A DNA stretch of 11,177 nucleotides from Mucidula mucida (taxonomy: Eukaryota > Basidiomycota > Agaricomycetes > Agaricales > Physalacriaceae): the NCBI GenBank assembly GCA_015501055.1, contig JADNYV010000990.1, forward strand, positions 1 through 11,177, given 5' to 3'. The notes beneath the pieces were generated by a model that searched no databases, had not been told where the DNA came from, and saw nothing but the letters and a program-made list of their open reading frames with translations. How positions within the stretch are numbered: the first letter of the stretch is position 1; every line of letters starts with the position of its first letter. A program made the translations under genes and the position numbers. Of the stretch, positions 1 through 9,381 are shown piece after piece.

Positions 1-515
1 TTATGTTATAGGTACACAGGCTCTGAATGTACACCTTGTCTGAAGACCACCATCATGTCTGCGCGGCTAGCCGAGTCCGCATACCTACAGAGGTTTGCAT
101 GCAGCCTTAGTAAGCGTCGCTTTTTGCTTTTTGCTTTCTGAGTCTTTCGTGACCACGGATGCTGATGTGAATTCTTGAGCAGCTGTGCTCACTCTATCAT
201 GAGGGAGGGGCGGCATTCAGGTTCCTACAATTGTGCCGATGATGTGACGAGGAGACGAATAGTTGCCACTCGATCGCGCCCCTCAGTCTAGTCATGCACG
301 TGATCAAGTACCTCGGGCTTCGTGGCGCATTTTCGATTCTCGAATGCGCAATGTGCATTACACTAACCGATTGATCTCCAGTCGATACCCGACCACGATG
401 GTGATAATTGATAGTAAGACGCTATATTGGTTCTGGATCGTGTCTTGTACTCAAACCAGCCATATTTGAATTCTACGAAGTGGTACAGATGCAATCATCA
501 GTCAAGCCACATAAT
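1..515. other. Left-edge spacer, no gene recognised
   Basis: No ATG-started frame with protein-like composition, no tRNA-like fold and no paired splice sites were found on either strand. The only local structure is a short tandem TTTTTGC repeat at about 121-134. The downstream F-box gene on the minus strand ends at 516, so part of this stretch is probably its 3' untranslated region. Confidence 0.5.
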
Positions 516-2237
516 TTAATCAGAGTCACTGTTCTCTAGCAGAGGGGCGCCTAGGCTCATCCTCGTCCTCGCAAACCATTGCTTGGTGAGGTCCTGATGC
601 AACACAAGAGACCAGTCCTGTTTTGAAATTCAAGATCAATATCCGACAGTATAGACAGAACCGAGTACCCACCTTGTCGTGCCTGTCATGCGCAACGGTC
701 TTGCTCAAGCAGCGATTTTCCATGACCTTCATCATCTCGACAATTCCGTCATGTAGGCGTTGGAGATTAGAAACGGAACGAGGTTTGTCTTCGTAGTCCT
801 CCCAGGCCGTCGTGACCGAGAACTGCTTGAGGACAGAAAAGCGTTCCTGCTGTAGCATAGTGTTCAGATCGTCCAACATCTCGGACTCTAATCCATAGCA
901 GTGTTTCGGAGCGATGTTGACCGTGCAGCGCACATCGAGGCATTCGAGGGCGTGGTCGTCGACTTGGATTTCCAAGCATTCAATCAACCACTGGATAATC
1001 AACTCGGCCTCCTCATCCAGTTCATATTGTACTTCGCAGACGTCAAATCCGATATGGACAACTGGAATATGGCAGAGGGGTACAGCCTCTATGTGGTCTG
1101 AGCGAGAAGTTCGTTGGTCAGTAGTATTCTTGAGATACATATTTGACACATACCTGGCGGCTCACGAGCGAGGTGAAGGTGCAGACGCTTAAGAGAAGTC
1201 GAGGATCGTACCAGCTCCAAGCCCCGTTCATACCTGTGCAAGTATAAGGCTTCCAGTGAATCTGGCGATGTCGCGACCTCCACGAGGATGTCATAGAAAA
1301 GGCGAAAGCCCGGGTTTCCGTGAGAACCAGCGATGTTGCCAATCCAGAACCATTTCAAAACGGGAGTAGGGCCCCCAATCGTTTGGAGTAGATCATCCTT
1401 TTCTTCATATTCGAATTTACCGTCAGAGTCGACTCGGACGCCATTAAGCGCTAGCTTCTCCAGTTTTTGGAACGACAGGATGAACATCAGGGCCCTTCGG
1501 ACATCCGAAAAAACGACACCTCGAAGTTCAAGCTCAGTCAGGCTGGGGAGTGATAGGACGCCGTTATCGCCCTTAGATAATTTCTTCCAAATGTTCGCCG
1601 TGATACACAACTTGCACAGGTTGCCAAAGTCGGATGAACGGAGGTCGGATACGAAGACTGCATCACATAGTACGAGCTCTCGGACATGAGGCGTAACATT
1701 GCTGGAGAGCAGGAATTTCGTGGCTGCTTTGGTCGGTGCTTTGCGGACGACTATCTTTGGAAAAAGAAAGCGGGTCGTACGCGTTTGGGCAGCAAAGGAT
1801 TGGCTGACTAGCCTGCAGCTCTTCAAGGTTGCTTTGTCGCCTTTGAACTCGTCCACGATCATGTCTACAAGTTCTTGGGATACAAGGAGCGCATCACGCT
1901 TCTAGCAGAAGGAGTAAGACTATGAGAGAGCGCAATGAAAGGGGGGATATAAACTAACTGGGTGCGAAGATGTGTCCTCATCAGGTGTCTCTTCAATCTT
2001 GCGCTTCACGTTTCGCCCAGTCAATTTCCCCTTCCCTGCCGTAGGTGCGGCTCTGTGCACTGTAGAGGGTTATACGTTGTTCTTTTCGGCAGGAGTCACT
2101 TTCTTGGCGCGCGCGTTTGTTGTCTTGCGCTTCTTGGGAACCGGCCCCGGCTTAGACTTTTGTGCGTCGCGCTCCTGTATGCGGGAAGAGCGACGAGGCG
2201 GAAGCGCGTCGTTTTTGCCGATGATTTTGCGAGGCAT
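516..2237 (-). CDS. F-box protein with leucine-rich C-terminal half, four exons, in-frame TAA near the N-terminus
   Basis: Likely the substrate-recognition subunit of an SCF-type ubiquitin ligase: the F-box would bind Skp1 and the leucine-rich part a target. Seen: ATG at 2237-2235 opens a basic, nuclear-signal-like linker (PRRSSRIQERD, then PKKRK). After an intron at 1902-1958 the F-box follows at about 1895-1780 (LVSQELVDMIVDEF, then SCRLVSQSF). Leucine-rich strands come next (LPSLTELELRGVVF, SLKRLHLHL). Further introns are 1098-1153 (GTATGT donor, CTGAC branch, CAG acceptor) and 618-672. Splicing the last gives a stop at 516-518. Coding exons are 2237-1959, 1901-1154, 1097-673 and 617-516, about 517 codons. 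Oddity: TAA at 2072-2070 lies in frame with the linker on both sides. Only a 45-nt intron (2075-2031, weak AAG acceptor) would remove it without a frame change; otherwise the gene is broken. This lineage has many such F-box paralogs, so the target cannot be inferred. Confidence 0.72.
2070..2072 (-). other. In-frame TAA in the F-box gene linker
   Basis: On the minus strand the linker reads AEKNNV, then TAA, then PSTVHRAAPTAGKGK in the same frame, through to the KRKIEETPDED segment that splices to the F-box exon. Composition on both sides is the same (K, T, P, A-rich), which argues that both belong to one linker. It is either inside a tiny intron starting at the GTATAA of 2075-2070, or a nonsense change. 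No alternative ATG lies between it and the F-box. Confidence 0.7.
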
Positions 2238-3678
2238 CTGTGTGGATGATGGTAGCAGAAGATAAAGACATCACGCCCCTCAGACTGACTTTATGTGGAC
2301 ACGTGATGATCTCGTGACTGCTTTGTGTGGCGTTCCATTGAGAACAATGGAAACATATTTACCCGATTGGGATGCCACTCGTAGGTTTGAGGATGTATTG
2401 GGCAGCCGAAGAAGAAGAACAGCCAGAAGCTGCAAGACCGATAGACATTGTAGATGCCACATTCCAAGAACAAGGGCTCTGACCTTTGTCCACCGAGCCA
2501 TAAGGTTACGCCCAATTGAATCGAGTTTCCGAGAATAGTAGGCTATGCAGAACTGATTGGCTTATCGTGAAAGTTCATGGTGTGTGAGAGTGAATAATGA
2601 GCGGCGGAGAGGTTTTAACACGCCTCTTCAAGACCTGAAAATCGTTAGTTGCGTGATACGCACGAACTAATTGCAGTTAAAACCTCGAGCCTGACTGTTC
2701 AATGCTAGTTCATCAATTCAGTGTATGCCTGTTGTAATGGTGGCAATCTGATGTATGAGCAGAAGAATGCGAATCTGATGCAAGTACATAGTACCGTGAA
2801 ATGATTGGCGAGACCTTTCCCAAACGCATGAAGCATCATGATGGCGCGCATAATCGACGAAATCGAATGTTTCGATTTCAGCCCCGGACTTTTCTGCAGT
2901 ATTGAACTCCATATGTCATGACAAAGAATGGCAAGCAGGAAGGCCTGTTGCTTCACGCATCCAACGCCTTTTGCAAGATTGTCAAGGTTAGTACTTTCCC
3001 GTGTCACCAGGACGTCGGGAGTGACGAGCCTAGTACGTCCTTATTGAACCGAGGTTTCAATCGAAAAGACGCGACGCGACTCACCAGTGCCACAGTGCTG
3101 TAGGGCCATTTCGCCCCTCGGAACGGCTTTGGGTGCGTTAGACCAGAATGGTGGCTTTTTTGCAGAGTTGGAACGGGCGACGCGAGTCGGGATGTAGACC
3201 GGAAGTATATATCCCAAACTTGTAGCCTTCCTGCAGAAGAGCGGGCTGCGCGCGAATTGAATAAAAAATGCTATTGACTGAGACGCAGGGGTACCGGTCG
3301 TTGACGTATAGAGAGGAACGCAGGAGCAAGATCCCAATCAATGCAACCCTCTCGTCGCAGTATCAGAGTCAGAGAAGCCTGCGACGGCCCGTGTCTATAT
3401 AGTAATAGATCGTTATCTTGGGTTGACAAGCCTGCCAGACTGTTGGAGGACGATCCAGCCGACGACAACGGGCACGTGTGACGCGTCGGTCCAGCCTTTC
3501 GCCGCTACCACCACCATGACCATCTCTCAACTTTCTTCAGACCTTTTGGCGTTTATATGGCTTCCTCTGAAGATAGGCGCCCAGGGCCTTACGGCAATCA
3601 GCATTTCCGTTCAACTGATGACTCCTACCCAAGGATAAAGATCAACTCTTTCATCGAATCTGGTTCTCATCCACGACC
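2238..3678. other. Long spacer between the divergent F-box and BCS1-like genes
   Basis: This 1.4-kb stretch should hold both promoters. No ATG-started frame here looks like a known protein. A plus-strand reading at 2918 runs 23 codons to a good donor (AAG then GTTAGT at 2987), with possible acceptors at 3095 and 3103. The downstream frame from 3104 stays open to about 3277 but resembles nothing I know and has no clear continuation. The only distinctive structure is the nested inverted repeat at 2609-2686. Just before the BCS1-like start is a CCACCACCATG at about 3508-3518, whose frame stops after 40 codons; it may be an upstream open frame in that leader. Confidence 0.45.
2609..2686. repeat. 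Nested inverted repeat, possible hairpin or small TIR element
   Basis: GAGGTTTTAAC at 2609-2619 is repeated exactly in reverse complement at 2676-2686. Between them lies a second imperfect stem: TTAGTT (2645-2650) with AACTAA (2665-2670), and GCGT (2651-2654) with ACGC (2658-2661) around a GAT loop, leaving a three-base bulge. No target-site duplication is evident and no protein is encoded, so a transposon remnant is only one possibility. No tRNA-type T-loop is present. Confidence 0.5.
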
Positions 3679-5560
3679 ATGTCTATGTCCATCCCCAGAA
3701 ACGGGAACGGGAATGGCGGTGGGACAGAACTTTGGGCCAAGAACCTTGTTGGCGCATCATCCTTGTTCTCCGTAGGCGCTGGAGCGCTTCTCTCGAACCC
3801 GACATGGCTCTGGGATAGCGTGAGGCTCTTTGTGCTTGGGAGTGTTATCGAAACTGGCAGGAGGTGCTTCCAGTGGCTGTATAATCGCGTCAGAATTCGT
3901 GCGTATCTATATCTCATCCTAGCCTACTTCAAAGTTCAAGAAATGGATGTTTAGGGTACTCTATGACGGCGGTTTTCGAAGAGCACGATCCCTCCTTCGA
4001 GTGGATAGTTCATTTTCTTGTGGGTTTCCTGTTATTTGGTCCGATCAAACTGCTTAACATCATTAGACGCGTGAAAAAGTGTGGCGACAAGGCATGGAAT
4101 TCCAAATCAGCTCGAAGACTTCCCAACGGGAGTGGACCGTCAACTCTATCGCTAGGAACCTCGTTGAGGGTAGCGTCGATTACATCCCCACGTATCGTCT
4201 GCCGCAGCTTTTCCGCTGGAAGGGATACTGGCTCGAGGTGCAGAAATCGGGTAGCCATGGCTCTCAGGGCAACAATGGTATGATAGCGTCTCGTTCAATT
4301 GTTCTGACGTGAGTGTTTCCGCACCTTCGTTTGATACGCCGTTAACTGGATATATAGCGTATTCTCCGTCAACATGGACGTCTTATCACAGCTCATCGAA
4401 GAAGCCAAACGGACCTACGACGAGGCCAATAGGCCGCATGTCATCGTACATGCCATTGATCTAATGGTAAGATAATTTTCCTTTCATCTGCTGAAGTATT
4501 TATATCGTTTAGCGTCAAATGCGATCTATGAGTCGAGGGCAGATGGCGATGTGGGGTGACGTGAAGCGCAAGTCGCGTCGGCCCGTCGAGTCTATTGTTC
4601 TACCATCTGGTGTCGTTCCCTCGCTTCTGGCAGACATCCGAGACTTCATCAATTCAGAAGACTGGTATCGCAAGGCGGGAATACCGCATAGAATGGGTTT
4701 TCTTTTGCACGGCCCACCGGGAACTGGAAAAAGTGAGCTGATTGTATTCAATTGGATGCTGCTTCTGATTTGTCTGAAGCTTCCACTATATATGCTCTTG
4801 CAAGTGAGTTAGGTTTTGAAATCTTTACGCTCTCGCTGTCATCGTCGAAGTACGTGATTTTCGACAGCAACAGATATGGAACTGACCATCGCGTAGCATT
4901 GATGACAGCTTTTTGCAAAAAGCCGCAGCTGCGGTTCCGAAGAAGTCTATCTTCCTACTTGAAGACATCGATTGCGCTTTCCCATCACGCGAAGAGGAAG
5001 AGGCTTCTCCGATGGGACACCCTATGTTTGGTTCTCCTCAACCCGTTCGCCAGTCATTGGTAACGTTGAGTGGGTTGCTCAACGTCCTAGACGGAGTTGC
5101 AAGTGAGGAAGGCAGAGTGTTCTTCGCTACGACGAATTATCTGGACCGCCTAGACGAAGCGTTGTTACGCCCAGGGCGCATTGACAGGAAGATAGAGTAT
5201 CACCTGGCGACTGCAGCTCAAGCGTCGGCCTTGTACCTGCGATTTTTCACTCCCGAAATATACCCGGATTGTCCTTTGGAGGAATGGGCAAATGAATTTG
5301 GTCAGAAAATACCAAAGGACGAGTTTTCGACGGCAGAGCTGCAAGGGTATCTGCTGGGCAATAAGAGGGACCCGCGAGGTGCGGTGAACATTGAAGCGTG
5401 GATTGAGAATGAGCGGCGACTGAGGGTGGAGAAGGAGGAGCGCGAGATCAAGAGAAGGGAAAAGAAAAGGCAGCAATTGGAGGCCCAGCCTAGAGGTTAT
5501 AACCGGTCTATGAGTCCTCCAATGCCTATACGCACGGTTCAAGCCGTACCAGTCTTCTAG
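3679..5560 (+). CDS. BCS1-like AAA ATPase, seven exons, 529 aa
   Basis: Bcs1 is the mitochondrial inner-membrane AAA ATPase that translocates the folded Rieske protein into complex III; whether this paralog keeps that substrate is unknown. Exons: 3679-3898, 3955-4019, 4067-4308, 4358-4466, 4513-4732, 4780-4849, 4897-5560; the six introns are 46-56 nt and restore one frame. Seen: N-terminal hydrophobic stretch (LWDSVRLFVLGSVIETGRR, roughly residues 45-70); BCS1-type middle domain (YIPTYRLPQLFRWKGYW); Walker A GPPGTGKT at 279-286; Walker B LLEDID at 329-334; sensor-1 region FFATTN at 384-389; LLRPGRID with arginines at 400 and 403; STAELQGYLL in the C-terminal lid; then a Lys/Glu-rich, probably helical tail from about 476. 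The start is chosen because the upstream frame has stops near 3618 and the N-terminus fits the family. The tail and N-terminus suggest the expanded Agaricomycete BCS1-like family rather than the housekeeping copy. No break is visible. Confidence 0.9.
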
Positions 5561-6063
5561 ATACGGCACCTTGCCTTGTGAAACTGGAAAATGTATAAAC
5601 ATCGGAATTTATGAGCATTGTCTGCATGTCTTCGTACACGCTTCATGGGGTGTAGACATTGACGCTGCCAAATTGCTCATGACTGTTTTCTTCACTGTTC
5701 CAAGGGACGCGGAAAGTCCAATCACCGTCCATAATGGAGGATGTACCATACGTATTTAAGCGCCACCATGTACTACATAGTATCAGTGTTCATTTGATGA
5801 CACAGTGTACACACTGAAGGCTAATAAGGTGCCCGTCAGCGATACTACAAATCATCTTGACTACAGTTGTGGTCAAAGCAAAATAAAGGGTCTTGTTCAT
5901 TGTATAGGGGTGTGCAAATAAACCACAACAGCAAAGGCACGTTCACGAGCTACCTCGACAATCCCTTGTATTCCGCTGTCATCCTCGCCGCCGTGCATCT
6001 GCCTCGTTTTCCTCGTATACTCGCGATTCCCGCGCTGATTGCCTCGTGTCTGGGTGCAGTTAC
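5561..6063. other. Spacer: 3' region of the BCS1-like gene and promoter side of the SUN gene
   Basis: No coding frame is supported. AATAAA-like motifs occur near 5880 and 5920; they are far from the stop at 5560 and only weak candidates for 3'-end signals. A short hairpin-capable sequence (CAGTGT, AC, ACACTG) lies at 5803-5816, and CAGTGT also occurs at 5784-5789. No convincing TATA box was found upstream of the SUN start at 6064. Confidence 0.45.
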
Positions 6064-8785
6064 ATGTCATTCGCGGGCACACCTTTAGGCCAAGGCAGAC
6101 GTCTGGATCACAGCTCATTTCTCGGAAAAGCACCTACAACCGACCGACCGATACCCACGTCGTATTCATTTGGGTACGCAGTCTGGGCGGTTGTCTGTAT
6201 ACCGTTCTAACTTGTTTCAGAGCACCTACACTTGGACCTCGATCACCCCCCAAAGCAACGTCCGCACGTGAGCGTCCAAAGTCTGCGACCGATCACGACG
6301 ACGCTCAACTCACGACAAGACCTGAAAAGTGGTCAGTCAAAGACACTTCCGTCAATATCGCCTCCGCCTTTCACCAGGCAGCCAGCGACATGTCCTCCAC
6401 AAACCATAATGCTGCTTGGGCATCGGGGTCTACCCGTACCAGTACAGTACACGCAGTACTTCAGTCGACTACGAGACTGTCGCTCCCGCAGCACGTCGCT
6501 TCCCCGCTCCTCCCAAACGACTTGGTTCGTCCACTGCTGTACCCGGTAGAGGCCTCACAAAATCTGTATCGGCCACCATCGTACCAGACTCTGAAGGCGA
6601 GGATTCCCAACAACCAACACGAGGAAAGACTCCACTGCGAAACATGGTCGAGAACGTTGCAGCCTACTACGTTCGTCAGCGATCCCAGGACCCTCCAGAA
6701 CATTTGAACAACATCAGCGGCTCCTTCGAATACTCACAAGAGGAACGGGACTTTCAAGACCAGAAACGCAAAGGCAACCACAAACGAGGAGGAATATCCG
6801 CAGACAACAAAGCCTACAAACCATCCATGTCAGATTTGGAAGACGACGACGAAGACTTTGCAGACGACGACAACGGTCGCAAACGACGGGCCAAGAAGAA
6901 GGAGGTTGGCCGTGTCAGCAATCTACCAACAATTGGAGAACCAGACGACGAAAGAAGAAGCCGAAGACTCCCAAAGCTGCGGTCAGCCAGAGAGTGCAGA
7001 CGAGGAAGAGGAAGACGTGCGTATGTCATTCCAACATTGTTCCGCCATGCTTATAACGCAAGCAGCAACAATCTGCGCATGGCTCTCATCGCAGCTCCGC
7101 TGCGCCCCGGCCATCATCTCGAGCAACCTCCAACCATCATAATTCCATACCCCCACCCGACCTATTCCCAGATACAAATCTATCCATCGAGAGTCTTCAA
7201 GCGATACCTGAACATGATGAAGACTCTTCCGAAGACCACTCTCCGCCCCGGCGTGCGTCGTCTATTGGTGCCTCCATTGGCAAGAGCATCAACAAGACAT
7301 TTCACGGCATCGGCAACGTCCTGGATGCTGGCAACTCCGGTGTCTCCGGGATGTTCTGGTTCTGTGGTCGGGTACTTGGCGTCGCTTTGAACCAAATATT
7401 CCTACGACCATTGGGCTGGCTGCTACAAGGATCATTCAATGGGTTCTTCAGATACCTCGTGGTCGCCCTCGTCATCCTGGGTGCATGGCAATACATACCG
7501 GGCTCATTCACCGACTACATACCTTCCCTTCCTTCCCGCTCATACCATGCTCCCAATGTTCCTGCCGCCGATGTCTCTGAATTCAACGACCGTCTATTAC
7601 GGATAGAAAATACTCTGTCCGCATTATCCAAGGATTCCGACCGCACGAAATCCAAGGTGGATACCGAGTCGCGCATACATTCCGAAGTTGTGAATCGCCT
7701 GGGGACCTTGGAGACCAAGGTGCAGAAGGAGAATGCGAGAGCTGCAGAAGCGGAGGATCAGTACCGGGACGCTGCTAGCCGTGCTATGCAGGAGCTCAAG
7801 AAGGAGATGAGTCTTCTCCAGAGCAAGGTGCACACGTCGCCTTCTTCAGAGGGGGAAGCGACGAGGAAGCTCGCGCTAAACTCAAATATCTTGAGGAGCA
7901 TCTGCATTCCATCGAGGGAGGGGTGAAGGAAGCGCTCGAACTTGCCAAAGCAGGCGCGAAAGCGGGTTCTGCTGTTGCGAGCCTTTCGTGATCAACAATC
8001 TTGACAAGAAGGGTCTCACGATTAAGTCTTCCGACGGCAAAGACGTGACCAACATTATAGCCCAACTTGTCAAATCCGCGCTATCCATCCAGAACAAGGA
8101 CATGCTCGCGAAGCCGGATTACGCGCTGAGCTCGACGGGCGGTCGGGTTATTCCCGGTCAGACCAGTCCCTCTGTAGAGATCATGATTCCCGAAGGTGGC
8201 ACGGGTATTGGTCGGCCGCCCATTTTCGCACTGCACCCCGACCTTCATGCAGGACAGTGCTGGCCTTTTGGTGGCTCATCGGGCAAGCTCGGTGTCGCCC
8301 TCGCTGCGCCTGTCTACATATCCGAAGTGACCATCGACCACGTTTCCAAAGAAGTCGCACACGACATGCCGGACGGCTCCTCGTGCGATGGAAGTCTGGG
8401 GCAGATCGATGGGAAGGACAATGTGCAGAAGATTGCTGCGTGGCGTGCTGAGAAGCAGAATGTTCGAGAGGAGGCGCTGAAGCGCGGGGAGACCATTGAA
8501 GAGGACGTGCATCCGAAGGACTACCCCGCCAAGCTCTGGGTGAAGATCGCGAGCTTCAATTACAACATCCACGATTCCAATCCGATACAGACGTTCCCGG
8601 TCTTTGAGGAGATCCGGAAGTTGAATGTGGATTTCGGAATCGTGAATCTGCGGATATTGAACAACTGGGGGCGGGAGGACTATACGTGTCTGTACCGCTT
8701 CCGGGTTCACGGAGAGCCACTGCGCGCGCCGCCGCCGCCTTATCAGAGGATGTACTCAAATCTCATAGACTTTACTTTGAGTTGA
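6064..8785 (+). CDS. SUN-domain (Sad1/UNC-84) nuclear-envelope protein; frame interrupted several times
   Basis: SUN proteins span the inner nuclear membrane and bind KASH proteins to link nucleus and cytoskeleton. ATG at 6064 gives MSFAGTPLGQGRRLDH; intron 6174-6220 has an ideal TTCTAAC branch and TTTCAG. Next come a disordered linker (TSVNIASAF, DNKAYKPSMSDLEDDDED, basic KKKEVGRVSNLPTIG), a second intron starting at 7021 (45 nt, or 74 nt with acceptor 7094), a membrane segment near 7444-7500 (FFRYLVVALVILGAWQYI), a heptad-like coiled coil at about 7577-7830, and the SUN domain ending in NNWGREDYTCLYRFRVHGEP. The frame changes near 6430-6455, 7851-7857, 7989 (TGA), 8369 and 8398-8401, and perhaps 6950. 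Except possibly the first, these lack plausible introns and look like single-base losses or, at 8369, a gain. Identity is secure; integrity is not. Confidence 0.85.
8369..8401 (+). other. Frame-shifted patch inside the SUN domain
   Basis: The flanking frame reads EVAHDM up to 8368 and QIDGKDN from 8402. Read straight through, the patch between is PDGSSCDGSLG, unlike the family. One base over it reads RTAPRAMEVWG, which matches the conserved SAPK-type motif of SUN domains (SAPKDFAVYG in human SUN2). The simplest explanation is one extra C at 8369-8370 and one missing G in the run 8398-8401. Confidence 0.8.
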
Positions 8786-9381
8786 ACCTACATGACTAAT
8801 TACGACCGTCCTTATTTTTCTGTTTTCTACTTGCTTATTTGTGCTTTCTTTATTCTATTCCTGTTTATCTGTCCATATATGTATATTGGGTTAGAGGCAA
8901 GCCACTGGATCGGATGTTTTCGTTGTTGTCATCAATGCTCGCACGTCGTGTCTTGTATATACAGTCTAATCGTAGTCTTAGTGAAGTACTAATTCCCGCA
9001 ATGCATCTATCCTGTCATTGACTGAGGCATATGTGTCTGAATCAATAATGTTGACCTTGCTATACAACTACAACTTCCTTTTGGCCAGGTCGTCATTTGA
9101 GACGGCTTTAAGAGGATGTCCAATCGATGATCGGCGCCAGGCAGGCGCTTGACTCTCGCCTTCATTCACTGAGTCGATTTGTCCCACTTCTTCGACGACA
9201 AAGACTGTACAGATGGACGATATTCATTCAACATCACCATAATCTTAAATAAGTATTCTCTCTTTCTAACCTGAGGCTCCGTCAACAATCGAGTTCAGGA
9301 AATGTCCAAATAGTCGAATTCTCAGCCGATGAATGCTTGAAAGGTATCGCGATAATTACTAAATCTCAACTGCAGAAACTG
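8786..9381. other. Spacer between convergent genes
   Basis: T-rich sequence follows the SUN stop codon, as expected of a fungal 3' untranslated region. A hydrophobic 66-codon frame at 8792-8992 begins seven bases after that stop but reflects the T-rich composition. The minus-strand gene model ends at 9382, so this 0.6-kb region probably holds two converging 3' ends. No canonical AATAAA was found close behind the SUN stop. Confidence 0.45.

Noticed and set aside
2597..2690. Possible tRNA in the nested inverted repeat
   Set aside because: No T-loop GTTCRA consensus, no D-arm and no acceptor-type seven-base stem with correct spacing on either strand.
2705..3007. Minus-strand 100-codon frame
   Set aside because: It starts with GTG, has no recognisable domain and ends without gene-like context.
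2918..3103. Plus-strand frame with a strong GTTAGT donor at 2987
   Set aside because: The first exon is only 23 codons, acceptor choice is ambiguous and no downstream exon resembles a known protein; kept only as a note in the spacer entry.
3271..3468. Minus-strand frame beginning with serine-rich residues, divergent from the BCS1-like gene
   Set aside because: It starts at TTG rather than ATG and neither end has a convincing splice partner.
3557..3775. Upstream ATG frame overlapping the BCS1-like N-terminus
   Set aside because: It stops at 3775 in a different frame from the AAA gene and would need an unsupported intron. The ATG at 3679 fits the family.
5803..5816. CAGTGT/ACACTG palindrome as an operator
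   Set aside because: Six-base arms occur often by chance and nothing ties it to a promoter element.
8792..8992. 66-codon hydrophobic frame right after the SUN stop codon
   Set aside because: Composition follows the T-rich 3' untranslated region; there is no family resemblance and no start context.
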